Position numbers and translations under genes: made by a program. Shown here piece by piece: positions 1-9,481 of a DNA stretch of 64,000 bases (positions are counted from its first letter, which is position 1; each line of letters begins with the position of its first letter). Below the pieces are notes generated by a model that searched no databases, had not been told where the DNA came from, and saw only the letters and a program-made list of their open reading frames with translations. This DNA is from Parapedobacter sp035556095 (GTDB lineage Bacteria > Bacteroidota > Bacteroidia > Sphingobacteriales > Sphingobacteriaceae), in NCBI RefSeq assembly GCF_035556095.1, contig NZ_DATMFT010000018.1, positions 124,001 to 188,000 on the forward strand, given 5' to 3'.

Positions 1-239
1 TCGACCGCGTGCTGCACTGCTCGGGTTGCCTCCACCATACAGCGATCGCCATGATGCGCTTGGCGGTGGTACAGCCGCGATAGCTCAAGTTGCGTCTTCA
101 CGTAAGCTGAGTCTATAGGCGCATTCGTCAACAGCCGTTCCAGGCTATCCAAGGGATCGGCCTGCACGGCGATCGGCAACGAAATGACGACACCCAAGAT
201 AATCATGGCCGTTTGTTTCAATAGGAGACTCAATGTCAT
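1..239 (-). CDS. Sensor histidine kinase, N-terminal part (runs off the window)
   Basis: A reading frame starts with ATG at the complement of 237-239 and stays open to base 1, giving about 79 residues. It begins with a hydrophobic signal or membrane segment (about residues 8-26). The next part closely parallels the start of the TPR kinase at 1073-3118: both have a 'DSL..LQ/ERLL' helix, then 'QLELSR..HR' against 'QIKLSRQRHR', then 'HHGDRC' against 'HNEDDC'. It is therefore probably a paralogous TPR plus LytS-type kinase. It is 46 bp downstream of the response regulator on the same strand, so probably in the same operon. The kinase domain lies outside the window, so the assignment rests on paralogy. 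Confidence 0.6.
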   Translation of the reverse strand, partial: MTLSLLLKQTAMIILGVVISLPIAVQADPLDSLERLLTNAPIDSAYVKTQLELSRLYHRQAHHGDRCMVEATRAVQHAV

Positions 240-285
240 AACTGGCACATTATAACAACGAAGTTACTGTTTTATTTTTTTGTTA

Positions 286-1041
286 TTATCTTTTTATTGC
301 TTCAAACAATCCAACAATCAGCCGCTTGCGCGAGGCACTTACTGGAATTTCCTTCCCATTCACCAGCACGATGTACCCGCCATCGTTGCGTACATATTTC
401 CGCATATACTGCGGATTGATTAAATACGATTGATGGGTACGGATGAAGAGAAACTTTTCCATCACTTTTTCAAACTCCTTGAGCGTTTTGCTAATCAACA
501 ATGTCTTACCCGATTCGAAATGGATGTTGGTATAATTGTTCTCACTTTGGCAGTACAAAATGGTCTTTACGTCGATAAACTCAAAACCATCCAGGATGGG
601 CACCGCCACCTTGTTGCCCAACAGACCATCCTTCTTGAGGCTGTCGAGCAAGGCGCTGATTTGATTGTTATCCTGTTCCAATTCGCGCCGCTCCCGCCAG
701 CCCATCACCGCATCCATCAGCTCCCTTTCGTCTACGGGCTTTAGCAAGTAGTCCACCGCCCGTACTTTAAACGCCTGGATGGCATATTGACTGTAAGCCG
801 TGGTAAAAATCACGTCGAAAGGCGGCTGCTCAAATTGATCCAATAATTCAAATCCGCTTATTCCGGGCATCTCTACATCCAAAAACAAGAGGTCAACCGC
901 CGTTTCCTGCAAGGTCTTAATCGCTTCACGAGGTTTGGTACTGTGAAATACCACCTCAAAATCGGGGAATAGATGATTGATATGTAAAAGTAGGCTTTTC
1001 ACACAATGCTGTTCATCATCTATTAGGGCAATCTTAAACAT
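286..1041 (-). CDS. LytTR-family DNA-binding response regulator
   Basis: A 251-residue, full-length LytR/AlgR-type regulator. Residues 1-120 are a receiver domain: the acidic pair is D8-D9, the phospho-acceptor is D55 in 'FLDVEMPG', the switch Thr is in 'FTTAYSQYAIQAF', and the Lys is in 'YLLKPVD'. Residues about 145-248 form a LytTR DNA-binding domain, with 'ILYCQSENNYTNI' and the typical 'FIRTHQSYLIN' segment. It lies 31 bp downstream of a LytS-type kinase and 46 bp upstream of another, so it is probably phosphorylated by one or more of them. The DNA targets cannot be read from the sequence; the divergent secreted-protein genes from 4967 are the nearest candidates (inference). Confidence 0.93.
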   Translation of the reverse strand: MFKIALIDDEQHCVKSLLLHINHLFPDFEVVFHSTKPREAIKTLQETAVDLLFLDVEMPGISGFELLDQFEQPPFDVIFTTAYSQYAIQAFKVRAVDYLLKPVDERELMDAVMGWRERRELEQDNNQISALLDSLKKDGLLGNKVAVPILDGFEFIDVKTILYCQSENNYTNIHFESGKTLLISKTLKEFEKVMEKFLFIRTHQSYLINPQYMRKYVRNDGGYIVLVNGKEIPVSASRKRLIVGLFEAIKR

Positions 1042-1072
1042 AGATTCTATTTCAAGTGGTGTCGGTAATCAT

Positions 1073-3118
1073 TTAAACAATCAGGGGTATAGCAGGTTCT
1101 CGGCGGTCGAAGCTGCAGGCATCGATACGTATGATAAGCTCCACACGCGTACCGGATAGGTTCCCATTCACATCTGTCATCGGCTCGATGCGCCAGTTGA
1201 TGTGGTCCGAAAAACTACTGTTATACAGCTCAATACGCTTATTTGTTATACTGTGCCCCATACTGGTATGGCCATCGACCGACGGCGCTTTTGGTACAAA
1301 TCCCACCCCATTGTCTTCAATGACTATCACTATACCCGTGATATCCGATCGGGCGCTAATAGCGATGCGCTTGTATCGCCGCTCGCTGGGCAGCAAGCCA
1401 TGCCAGATGGCATTTTCCACAAACGGTTGCAACAGCAGTGCAGGTATAGCTTTCCTATCAGCCCAATGCTCAACTTCATCGGTGATACGGTAGCTGAAGT
1501 CACCGTCAAAGCGATTTTCCTCCAGCTTGAGGAAATGCCCCAGCAGTTGCAACTCAGCCGCCACCGTAAGTACCGGCTCTTCGGAGGTTTCCAGCACGTT
1601 CCGGATAAACCGACTGAATGTAACCAAATACGCCATCGCTTTGGCATTTTCATTACTTTGAATCATGTATTTGATGGCCGTGAGGCTGTTAAACATAAAA
1701 TGTGGATTCACCTGCATGCGTGTAGCGATCATTTCTGCTTCCATCACGCTCTTTTCGTACTGCGCTTTCAGTTTGTCGCGCTTCTGTGCTTCAATAAGGG
1801 CGGTGGCTTTCTTTCGCATCCGTCGTATCCGCACCTGAAAGAAAATCAGCCCCAGCAACAAAATCAGTAGTCCTGACATCAGGTAAATGATGAGCATACT
1901 GCTTCTCAACTGCGCTTTTTGAAGCAATTTATCCTTGGTGAGCAACTCGATTTCCGTCTCCTTACTTTCAAAATCATAACGGGTTTTAATGGCTGCGATT
2001 GCTGTTTCCTGTTCAATAAGGGCTAGGCTATCTTTATACAATTGGGCTACTTTGTAGTACTCCAGCGCGTCAACAGGATTGTGCTGGTCTTCGTAGATAC
2101 GTGATATGATCTCGGCACTCTCCTTAATCAAGTGCTTGTTGTTTAACCGGACACCCACATCCATAGCCTGCCGAAAATACACCAGCGCCTGCGTCAATCG
2201 CTGGCTCCTAAAATGAATATCGCCAAGGCCATAAAGCACTTGGGCCACGCCAATTTCATTGCCCACTTTCTCAAAACGTTGCCGGGCCCGCTGGAGGTAG
2301 AACTGTGCCGCAGTCAGGTCACTGCCCTCCTTCAGGAAACTGTTACCGATAGCTTGGAAGGTAATGCCCATGCCGTTTTCATCGCCTAGGTCCCCGTTCA
2401 AGAGCTCCAGCTCACGAAAATATTTCCGGGCTTTCCCGTGCTGTCCTATCTCATCGTAATATCCGCCGATAGAGAGGTAATTCATCGCTTGCCCTAACGT
2501 GTTGCCTGCGTCTTTCGCAATCTGAAGGGCTCGATGCAGATAGGCCAGAGCTTCCTCGCTTTTACCCGGCAAACTCATTAATGCTATTCCGAGACCATTG
2601 GAGGCAATTTCCATATTCTTCTTGTCTCCAGCGCGTTCGGCAATAACTAAAGACTTCAGATAATAGTTCACCGCGATATCGTTGTCGCCATTATGACGTG
2701 CTGCCACCCCCGCATTATTGGCAAAAATCATCTTGCTCAACGAGGGCGTATCTTCATTTTCGATCAAATCAAATGCCTTCATGTGCAGCGGCAGGGCTTT
2801 CGCATAGTGCTGATGATAGCGGTAAAGCAGCCCTAGGTTGTCCATGCTCTTAGCATACAAGAGTATGTTATCGAGTGTTGCCGCCTTTTTCATAGCGGCT
2901 GCGGCTACACCGAGGCAATCGTCTTCATTGTGGCTGGTTCGGTGCCGCTGCCGCGACAGCTTAATCTGCAGTTCTACACGCACCGAGTCGTTTTGCTCGT
3001 GCTGCAGCAACCGTTGTAGACTATCCAACAAGCTATCCGACAGGGCACCCCGGTCGATTCCGGATGTTACACTCGTTATTAATATAAAGGACAAGGCTAT
3101 ATATTTCGTTACGTCCAT
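1073..3118 (-). CDS. TPR-repeat LytS-type sensor histidine kinase
   Basis: A 681-residue kinase. It has an N-terminal signal segment, then about eight tetratricopeptide repeats (residues about 60-375, for example 'ALVYYFRQAMDVGVRLN' and 'ALEYYKVAQLYKDS'). A single membrane helix follows (about 402-425, 'SMLIIYLMSGLLILLLGLIF') and then a coiled linker. The His_kinase domain has the phospho-acceptor H473 in 'VNPHFMFNSL', and the C-terminal HATPase has an N-box 'QPFVENAIWHG' and a G-box 'EDNGVGF'. The TPRs are presumably periplasmic and sense protein or ligand interactions. It is immediately upstream of the LytTR regulator in transcription order and 23 bp downstream of a second kinase, so this is a multi-kinase single-regulator operon. 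Confidence 0.92.
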   Translation of the reverse strand: MDVTKYIALSFILITSVTSGIDRGALSDSLLDSLQRLLQHEQNDSVRVELQIKLSRQRHRTSHNEDDCLGVAAAAMKKAATLDNILLYAKSMDNLGLLYRYHQHYAKALPLHMKAFDLIENEDTPSLSKMIFANNAGVAARHNGDNDIAVNYYLKSLVIAERAGDKKNMEIASNGLGIALMSLPGKSEEALAYLHRALQIAKDAGNTLGQAMNYLSIGGYYDEIGQHGKARKYFRELELLNGDLGDENGMGITFQAIGNSFLKEGSDLTAAQFYLQRARQRFEKVGNEIGVAQVLYGLGDIHFRSQRLTQALVYFRQAMDVGVRLNNKHLIKESAEIISRIYEDQHNPVDALEYYKVAQLYKDSLALIEQETAIAAIKTRYDFESKETEIELLTKDKLLQKAQLRSSMLIIYLMSGLLILLLGLIFFQVRIRRMRKKATALIEAQKRDKLKAQYEKSVMEAEMIATRMQVNPHFMFNSLTAIKYMIQSNENAKAMAYLVTFSRFIRNVLETSEEPVLTVAAELQLLGHFLKLEENRFDGDFSYRITDEVEHWADRKAIPALLLQPFVENAIWHGLLPSERRYKRIAISARSDITGIVIVIEDNGVGFVPKAPSVDGHTSMGHSITNKRIELYNSSFSDHINWRIEPMTDVNGNLSGTRVELIIRIDACSFDRREPAIPLIV

Positions 3119-3141
3119 AGTAGTTACGCGGCAAAAGGTGA

Positions 3142-4665
3142 TTACTTTTGGGCTAAAGTGATTATAAATTCCGCTTTTGTTCCTGCCCGCCTGCCATCAT
3201 TGAATTCGATCAATTTGAAATCAATTTTATCGTCGAAACTGTAATTGAATAACTTGATCCGCTCGTTGGTCAAAGAAATGCCCAACTGCTTGTCGGTTGT
3301 CTTCTTTTGGTCGCTATTTCCAGGTCCCGCCCCGTTATCGGTAATTGTGATGGCAAGCTGGTTGTCACCTGCTGTTACGACTACCGTAATTTCCTTGTTC
3401 TTCTTTGGGCTATTCATCAATCCGTGCCACACGGCATTTTCCACCGCAGGATGGAAGAGCATGGGCGGTACCATCACCCCCTGCAGCAGCGGGTTGTTTG
3501 CGCCGCTAATTGAATATGAAAAATCATTGTCGAACCTATTCTTTTCGAGCTTCAGGTACTTTTCGATAAGGCTCAGTTCCTCTTGGATGGGAATCACCTG
3601 TTTCCGGGAGTTTTCCAGCACCATGCGGATAAACCGGCTGAACACGACAAGATACTCGATCGCAATTTTGTTTTGGTCGCTTTGGATCAGATAAGTTATG
3701 GAGTTAAGGCAGTTAAACAGGAAGTGCGGATTGATCTGCAGCGTACGGGTCAGCATTTCCGATTTTGCCATTTCAATATCAAACTCTGCTTTCAGCCGCT
3801 TCTTCTCCTCTTTATTCAAGTTTTCTTGTGTCCGGATGATTTCCTCCTCTCGTGATTTCACTTTCTTTTCAAGCCGCTTATTCATCTCGCTTACCAACAA
3901 GCGGTTCTCATTGAGCTGCTCAATGTGCTTTGCTTGAGCCACCTGTTTTTCCTCGACCAAGTGGACGAACCGCTGTCCCAGTGCAAGCGCGAAGAAAAGC
4001 GTTTCCACAAGAATACCCGCTTCAAAATATGTAGGCGCCGTGGCGGCATAGAGTCCCGGCAGGGGCAAATCACTAAACGAGAACCGCACCGACGCTACAA
4101 TCGAACCAATAAAATAGGCCAAGCTGCCCAGCACAAACGGGCCCTTTACGGGCGACTGGATATGTCTGATAATCCATATGATAAAATAGGTGCTCAACGA
4201 GAAGATAATCACGCGCACTGTCATAAAGATGTACGACGTATAGGCGATGATTATCGGGTATAACGCATAGTACGCAATCGCATAGACTACGCAGGCTACC
4301 GCCCATATATAAAAGGCCTGGGCCACACGCCGGCTTTGGTTGCCAATGTCAATTAGCTCTACCGTAAAGAAAATATACGCACTGAACGCCAGCAAGGTGA
4401 TGGGCTCAATAATGCGCCTGTTGGCATAGAAATAATTACCAAATAGCTCACCGATCCAGGTGGAGGCTTTGATATTGATAAAACCATACACCAACGAACA
4501 AAGGAGGAACAAGGTATAAAAAAGGTAAATCCGTTCCCTGTTCTTGAAATACAGTATTGAAACAAAAAATATCAGCACGGCTACAGCGCCGCAAAAAAGC
4601 AATCCGGCAACGTCCGATTGATGTACGATGTCCGTGCGATGCGGTAATTCGGTCAATTCCCGCAT
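3142..4665 (-). CDS. 7TM (7TMR-DISM-like) LytS-type sensor histidine kinase
   Basis: A 507-residue membrane kinase. Residues about 20-235 contain seven predicted hydrophobic helices (for example 'LFCGAVAVLIFFVSILYF', 'ALFLLCSLVYGF'-like segments and 'TYFEAGILVETLFFALALG'), the arrangement of the 7TMR-DISM group. A coiled-coil linker rich in Glu and Lys (about 240-300) leads to the His_kinase domain with H314 in 'INPHFLFNCL'. The HATPase has the N-box 'FHPAVENAVWHGL' and G1 box 'ITDNGAG'. It is the first gene of the minus-strand signalling operon. It lacks the extracellular 7TMR-DISMED2-type domain usually placed before the seven helices, so its ligand is unclear. Confidence 0.9.
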   Translation of the reverse strand: MRELTELPHRTDIVHQSDVAGLLFCGAVAVLIFFVSILYFKNRERIYLFYTLFLLCSLVYGFINIKASTWIGELFGNYFYANRRIIEPITLLAFSAYIFFTVELIDIGNQSRRVAQAFYIWAVACVVYAIAYYALYPIIIAYTSYIFMTVRVIIFSLSTYFIIWIIRHIQSPVKGPFVLGSLAYFIGSIVASVRFSFSDLPLPGLYAATAPTYFEAGILVETLFFALALGQRFVHLVEEKQVAQAKHIEQLNENRLLVSEMNKRLEKKVKSREEEIIRTQENLNKEEKKRLKAEFDIEMAKSEMLTRTLQINPHFLFNCLNSITYLIQSDQNKIAIEYLVVFSRFIRMVLENSRKQVIPIQEELSLIEKYLKLEKNRFDNDFSYSISGANNPLLQGVMVPPMLFHPAVENAVWHGLMNSPKKNKEITVVVTAGDNQLAITITDNGAGPGNSDQKKTTDKQLGISLTNERIKLFNYSFDDKIDFKLIEFNDGRRAGTKAEFIITLAQK

Positions 4666-4966
4666 GCTATCTTAGGTATACATCTGACCATATCCGTATT
4701 CGTCTAATCCGTAAAATCTATAAATATAGGCTTTAATAATATTTATGGAAGAGTCAGTTACCAAATCGCCCATTGCAGTGAGCATTCGGCCCTAATCAGC
4801 AAGTATCTAATTTCTGTACACTCCGCAATAACCCAGATTTGCCAATTCTAACCCGGACCTACACTTTTCTCCCTAATAGCTAGCATATACTCACCCACTA
4901 TTGTCACAGGGGTTTATTTAGTGTCCTTTTGTATCGTAATTATATTAACTAAATTTTATTAACGCC
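4666..4966. other. Divergent intergenic region between the kinase operon and secreted-protein genes
   Basis: These 301 bases separate the minus-strand kinase operon from plus-strand genes. No open frame or RNA fold of note was seen. It is AT-rich close to both ends (for example 'attatattaactaaatttta' just before the ATG at 4967), as expected for back-to-back promoters. No clear TAnnTTTG box could be assigned with confidence. Confidence 0.5.
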
Positions 4967-5512
4967 ATGAAAAAACTCGTATTCATTATCACATTCATCA
5001 CCTGCACGTACTTCACGGCATCGGCACAAAAAGGCGGCATCCACATCGGCGCCGGCGTGGATATCGGCCTGCCTCTCGGAAACTTCGGCGAAGGCTACGG
5101 CATCGGCATCGGAGCATCGGCCAAGGGCTTGTACGGCATCAGCGACGCTGGCCAAATTACCCTTACGTTGGGCTTCCTGCGCTTCGGCATGAAAGACGAC
5201 AGTGATTTAGTCTCTGGCTCTACGGCACTTATCCCGTTCCTACCCGGCTACCGCCATCGGTTTGGCAACCTTTATGCTGAAGGGCAACTGGGACTCACTG
5301 TCGTACGCACATCCATCAAATTTAAAGACGACGATTTCGGTATCGGTAATCTCGCAGGAAGCACATCCGCAACCCACCTCGGCTACGGCATTGGCGGCGG
5401 CTACCTAATGGGCAATTGGGACCTCGGCCTCCGTTTCCAAGGGGTATCCGGATCTGGTGGTAGCCTGGATTTCGTTGCAGCCAAAGTAGCGTACAACTTC
5501 CAGCTTAACTAA
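4967..5512 (+). CDS. Secreted outer-membrane beta-barrel protein
   Basis: 181 residues. A signal peptide (about 1-20, 'FIITFITCTYFTASAQ') precedes a Gly-rich sequence of alternating hydrophobic and polar residues. It has repeated strand-turn patterns such as 'IHIGAGVDIGLPLG', 'YGIGIGASAKGLYG' and 'LGYGIGGGYLMG', and ends with the aromatic strand 'VAKVAYNFQLN' typical of small porin-like barrels. Size and pattern fit the OmpW/OmpA-barrel 'outer membrane beta-barrel protein' group of Bacteroidota. It is first in a run of four plus-strand genes for exported proteins (4967-7944), probably cotranscribed. The precise function is unknown. Confidence 0.75.
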   Translation: MKKLVFIITFITCTYFTASAQKGGIHIGAGVDIGLPLGNFGEGYGIGIGASAKGLYGISDAGQITLTLGFLRFGMKDDSDLVSGSTALIPFLPGYRHRFGNLYAEGQLGLTVVRTSIKFKDDDFGIGNLAGSTSATHLGYGIGGGYLMGNWDLGLRFQGVSGSGGSLDFVAAKVAYNFQLN

Positions 5513-5567
5513 TCGCCTGTAATCGCCTGCGTCCAATTGTTAAACATTTTCATATCATAAACTACTG

Positions 5568-6194
5568 ATGAAACTCAACTATCTGATTACAACGTTACTG
5601 TTGCTGGCCATCACAGCCACCTCCTGCAAAAAAAACGACAGCGGTCCCGGCGACTTGCTTAAACCCGGCTCAATGAGCATGAACGTTAATGGTGACCGAA
5701 AAGAAGCGGGGTCGGCCTTTGTATTTACGGCGTACGAGCCCGAGAACGACTATTATCTCGTTGGAATTACAGGCTTTTTTACTGCCGAAGGATTCACCGA
5801 TGACGAAGAGGCCGGCGACGCCTTCCACATTTACATGGGAATGACAGGCGCCCAATTCAATAGCCCCAAAGGCACCTACGATGTGGTTGCTGAAGAAAGC
5901 GATATGGAAGGACAGCCCACAGTCTATGCCCTTTATCAGGTTGGTATCGGTACCCAGGCGGGCAACACATACGGTATTGTCGATGCAGATAAAACAGTTG
6001 GCAAACTCACCATCACCGATTATGCCATCGGCAATCAAAACGGCATTCCAGGTATTTCCGGCAAAGGTTTTACGAAACTACAGGGTACCTTCAACATGAC
6101 CCTAACTGGGGTGAAAAACGATGGCTCGGGGGGCGCCGGTGAAGTCGTGATTACCGATGGTAAATTCTCCGTACGGAACGGGTTCGGTTTTTAG
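5568..6194 (+). CDS. Putative lipoprotein of unknown function
   Basis: 208 residues with a lipoprotein signal: a hydrophobic core and 'ITATSCKKN', putting the lipidated Cys at residue 20. The body is acidic and Gly-rich, probably all beta, with 'GSMSMNVNGDRKEAGSAFVF' near the start and 'KLQGTFNMTLTGVKNDG' near the end. This pattern is common in DUF6252-like surface lipoproteins of Bacteroidota; the family name is a guess. No catalytic motif is visible. It lies 55 bp after the barrel gene and 9 bp before the next gene, so cotranscription is likely. Confidence 0.7.
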   Translation: MKLNYLITTLLLLAITATSCKKNDSGPGDLLKPGSMSMNVNGDRKEAGSAFVFTAYEPENDYYLVGITGFFTAEGFTDDEEAGDAFHIYMGMTGAQFNSPKGTYDVVAEESDMEGQPTVYALYQVGIGTQAGNTYGIVDADKTVGKLTITDYAIGNQNGIPGISGKGFTKLQGTFNMTLTGVKNDGSGGAGEVVITDGKFSVRNGFGF

Positions 6195-6203
6195 GGAAAG
6201 GCA

Positions 6204-7205
6204 ATGAAAGCATGGATCGCCCTGATTGCCCTGAGCTTGGCTGCGGCCCCCGCCGCCCAAGCTCAGGTGCTTAAAAAGTTGGGCAACAAAGTTGAAAAGA
6301 AGCTGAACGAACGGGTGGAGCGGAAGGTAGACCGCAGCATCGACAAAGTGCTGGATAAAGCCGACAAGGAAACGGACAAACCCCTCGACAATGCACTGAA
6401 CCAGCCAGCAAGTACGAATAAGGCCCATAAGGAGGTTGCAAAGGAAGCTACCCGCGATGGGAACACAACTGTGGAAAGCGAGCCGGTACGGGAAGCATCG
6501 CCGGGAGAAGGATCGGTCATGCTGATGGCCGGGGGCAGCTGTGCCGATTTCATCTGGTTCCGTGAAGACGCCATGATAGAGTTTACCTATCATGATGCGA
6601 ATGCTAAGCTCATTAACCAAACACGGATGACCGTCACCGAGGTCCAAACGACCGGCGAAGGGACAATTGCACTGGTCCGTTCATCCGGCGAAAGCGGCCA
6701 CAGCTTCGACCTCAAAATGGTGTGTAGCGGTGGCAACCTCTATATGGATTTCGGTTCCCTCATGAAGCAGGCCCTAGCGCAGTCAGGCCAGGCGGGTATC
6801 GACACTTCGGCCTTTGAAAACACCGTAAAGACCACCGAAATCAGTTTCGATGACGCGTTTCTGGTCTTTCCGGACGCCTTTTATGCAGGCCAGTACCTGC
6901 CCGATGCGGAAGTCACCATCAAGACGAGCCCTGCACCACAGATGACCTTGGAAATCACCTCCACCCTTTCGGGAAGAAAAGTGGAAGCTAAAGAAACCAT
7001 TCAGACCCCCGCGGGTCAATTCGAATGCATAAAAATCAGCGGCCGCCGCCATACCCGCATGAAAGTCATGGGAATGGACAAAGTGCTTGACGGTGGCACG
7101 GAATACCTCTGGTTTGCCCCCGGCATTGGTGTCATCAGGCAAGATACGTACGACGATAAAGATAAATTGCAAGGCAGTATGCTGTTGAGTGCCTTCAGGC
7201 GCTAA
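6204..7205 (+). CDS. Secreted protein with coiled coil and DUF3108-like domain
   Basis: 333 residues with a signal peptide (1-21, ending 'APAAQAQ'). Next is a charged helical stretch (about 22-75, 'VERKVDRSIDKVLDKADKET'), predicted coiled coil. A linker leads to a beta-rich domain (about 105-333) with features such as 'ARLINQ'-like strands, 'LKMVCSGGNLYMDFGSLMKQ', a 'TPAGQFECIKISG' strand and 'EYLWFAPGIGVIRQD'. That last part matches the pattern of DUF3108-like periplasmic proteins, whose biochemical role is not established. It is 9 bp after the preceding lipoprotein gene. Confidence 0.65.
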   Translation: MKAWIALIALSLAAAPAAQAQVLKKLGNKVEKKLNERVERKVDRSIDKVLDKADKETDKPLDNALNQPASTNKAHKEVAKEATRDGNTTVESEPVREASPGEGSVMLMAGGSCADFIWFREDAMIEFTYHDANAKLINQTRMTVTEVQTTGEGTIALVRSSGESGHSFDLKMVCSGGNLYMDFGSLMKQALAQSGQAGIDTSAFENTVKTTEISFDDAFLVFPDAFYAGQYLPDAEVTIKTSPAPQMTLEITSTLSGRKVEAKETIQTPAGQFECIKISGRRHTRMKVMGMDKVLDGGTEYLWFAPGIGVIRQDTYDDKDKLQGSMLLSAFRR

Positions 7206-7245
7206 GCAGCTATTCACTCCTTTTAAACAAAAACCTCACAAGATC

Positions 7246-7944
7246 ATGAAAAAAGTACACATTTTGTTCATTGCTACCGGCCTGCTGGCCGCCTGCTCAA
7301 AAGACGATTCCGGACCGACATGGAACGACAAGTTCGGCTCGTGTTTTCAAAACTTCGATTATCAATACGAAAAGATGTTGACAAAGGCCGATGTGAACAA
7401 ACATATAACTATCGACGAAGCAAGCTACAAACTCGATGTCAGCAGCATAAAGGGCCAGTACGGAAACGCTACTTATTCGTGGAACAGCAACCGTCCCGAT
7501 GTGGAAATGGAGTTATTGGGCCAGAAGTTTATGGTGCCCGACCAAAACCGGGTGGAGTTCACTCAGCTGCACTTTTATAACGCAAAGGAACTCGAACTGT
7601 ATAGCCAGCAGTCTGTCATCGACCTATTCGACATCGAATACCGAGAGCTGTCCGATGCCGAGGTAAAGGAAATGCGCGAAAATCTGGAGCGCCAATATGC
7701 CGGTGATCCGGCAGGGCTGGAGCAAGCCAATAAGCTCTTGGATGCCAGACTGAACTTCAATTACAAACGGCTAGATCAACTGGGCGACCGGGCCTACTGG
7801 AGCTGGGGGCAATATGGTCTTGAGTTGAACGTACTAGCGGGTACGGCTTCTTTTTCGCTCCGAACCAAGCTCAGTGCCGAAGCAGCAACCACGCTCCCCA
7901 TTACCGTTGCTCTTGCGAAAGAGATTCTGACGAAGTGCAATTAG
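7246..7944 (+). CDS. Putative lipoprotein of unknown function
   Basis: 232 residues from the ATG at 7246. An ATG at 7189 lies inside the preceding gene and would put 19 non-signal residues before the lipoprotein signal, so the internal start is preferred. The signal 'FIATGLLAACSKDD' places the lipidated Cys at about residue 16. The rest is an acidic helical and beta mix without a recognised domain. Only two other Cys are visible, at 'GSCFQN' and near the C-terminus ('TKCN'). It is last in the run of exported-protein genes and converges on the cytochrome operon 9 bp away. Confidence 0.7.
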   Translation: MKKVHILFIATGLLAACSKDDSGPTWNDKFGSCFQNFDYQYEKMLTKADVNKHITIDEASYKLDVSSIKGQYGNATYSWNSNRPDVEMELLGQKFMVPDQNRVEFTQLHFYNAKELELYSQQSVIDLFDIEYRELSDAEVKEMRENLERQYAGDPAGLEQANKLLDARLNFNYKRLDQLGDRAYWSWGQYGLELNVLAGTASFSLRTKLSAEAATTLPITVALAKEILTKCN

Positions 7945-7953
7945 GTACGTTGA

Positions 7954-9351
7954 TTAAGATATCGGCAACACATAACCGCCGATATCGATAACCAGTGTAG
8001 GTTTCGCTAGCTGCATATCGGTAATCGCTTCATTTGTGACGTCGGTTCCAAAAAAATAAACGTGCGTCAATGCAGGCAACGCTTTCAGGTAGCCGACCCC
8101 CTTGTTTCCTACGGCGGTCGATGACAGGTTGAGGTATTGCAGTTGCTGGCATGCGACCAACGCTTTGAGGCCCTCGTCAGTCACAGCCGTGTGCTCCAAG
8201 TGTAGTTTCTGCAACGTGGCCAGTTCACCAATATGGATCATGCCCGCATCGGTAATCGCTGTACGGCCCAGTTGAAGCTGTATGACGTTTTCTTTGAGGC
8301 CAACCAATAATGCGGCATCGGCATCATGGAAGTCCGGTGCGTTGATTGCACTTACCATCACATAGTTGCTGCCCTGCGCAATCGGCATCACCTTAATGCC
8401 CCGCGCTGCAAGCTGTTGTACCGCATCCTGATTGAGCGGCGGCGCTTCAGGCATCGCTTGCTCGGCATTTCCCGCTTCCAACCCCGCCAATATGGCGGCA
8501 ATTTCAACCGACTGCTCTACATCGGCAACATGGCCATCAAATGGTGCCCCATTTTCAATCCACCAACCAATTAAGGCAATTTCATTGGGTGTTATCGGCG
8601 TGCGGCCTTTCGGCGGCATGCGTTCCTCATCACCCGTGGGGAGCGTCAGCCGGCGATAGAGCTCACTTTCATCAAGCTCGCCGGGCACCACTACGGTGCC
8701 GCCGTCACCTCCGGTCAATAGGCTCGCCTGTTGATGCAATGCCAGCCCACCTTCTTGCTTGGTTGCTCCATGACAAGTTTGGCAACGCCGGGCCAAAATG
8801 GACTGGATTAATCCGTCATACACCGCCGCAGCCTGTACATTTTTAATCACAAATGGCTCCTCTTCTTGCTCCACACCGAGTAGTTTGCCGAGCGCGGGCG
8901 GCATCGCCTCGGTCAAATACCCCTTTCCGTGGGTCAGTGTTCCCCCGTAATGGCCGGTTACACACAGCAACACCATCAATATGCTGAAAATCAAAAGTCT
9001 CCCCTTTACCAACAACCGTACGCCAGCACGCAGTTCGGTACCCTTGCTGTAAAGCCACCACACAAGTACGCTCAGCAAAGCCACCGCAATACCGAACCAT
9101 TGATGGAAATCCAATGTGCGGGTGTCATAGCCGCCATAGCTGGCAAGCAACAGCCCCAATACACTGGCCAACACGGCAGATATCGCCCCCACGAGCAGGG
9201 TAAAGGGTACGGCCGGGCGAAGTCCGGCGTACACCTCGCGCTTGGAAACCCAAGCGATAATAAACGACACCAACAGTATGCCTATGGGCAAGTGTACCAG
9301 TAACGGATGCCACCGACCAAAGAACAAGATCAGATCCCCTCCGTTTTCCAT
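7954..9351 (-). CDS. Membrane-anchored cytochrome c (planctomycete-type) with leucine-rich repeats
   Basis: 465 residues. Residues 1-140 have four membrane helices with two His-rich turns ('RWHPLLVHLPIG', 'LDFHQWFG'), a DUF2231-like haem or redox membrane module. Residues about 185-275 are a PSCyt1-type cytochrome domain with haem motif CQTCH (190-194) and the axial Met region 'GDEERMPPKG'. Residues about 340-455 carry four or five leucine-rich repeats ('LQLGRTAITDAGMIHIGELA', 'LHLEHTAVTDEGLKALV'). It is the third gene of a minus-strand operon with DUF1501 and PSCyt1/DUF1549/DUF1553 genes. A role in periplasmic electron transfer linked to polymer or sugar oxidation is inferred. Confidence 0.85.
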   Translation of the reverse strand: MENGGDLILFFGRWHPLLVHLPIGILLVSFIIAWVSKREVYAGLRPAVPFTLLVGAISAVLASVLGLLLASYGGYDTRTLDFHQWFGIAVALLSVLVWWLYSKGTELRAGVRLLVKGRLLIFSILMVLLCVTGHYGGTLTHGKGYLTEAMPPALGKLLGVEQEEEPFVIKNVQAAAVYDGLIQSILARRCQTCHGATKQEGGLALHQQASLLTGGDGGTVVVPGELDESELYRRLTLPTGDEERMPPKGRTPITPNEIALIGWWIENGAPFDGHVADVEQSVEIAAILAGLEAGNAEQAMPEAPPLNQDAVQQLAARGIKVMPIAQGSNYVMVSAINAPDFHDADAALLVGLKENVIQLQLGRTAITDAGMIHIGELATLQKLHLEHTAVTDEGLKALVACQQLQYLNLSSTAVGNKGVGYLKALPALTHVYFFGTDVTNEAITDMQLAKPTLVIDIGGYVLPIS

Positions 9352-9481
9352 TATTGGTTATGCCTCGCTTTAAGCCGTTTAAACATGTACTTGTTTATCG
9401 GCCACCGATTGGCCACGGGGTGCTCTGTACAGCGCCTATCCCCGCTTTGCTGTTTTTTCTTCATCGTTCAGTAGGTCTCAA

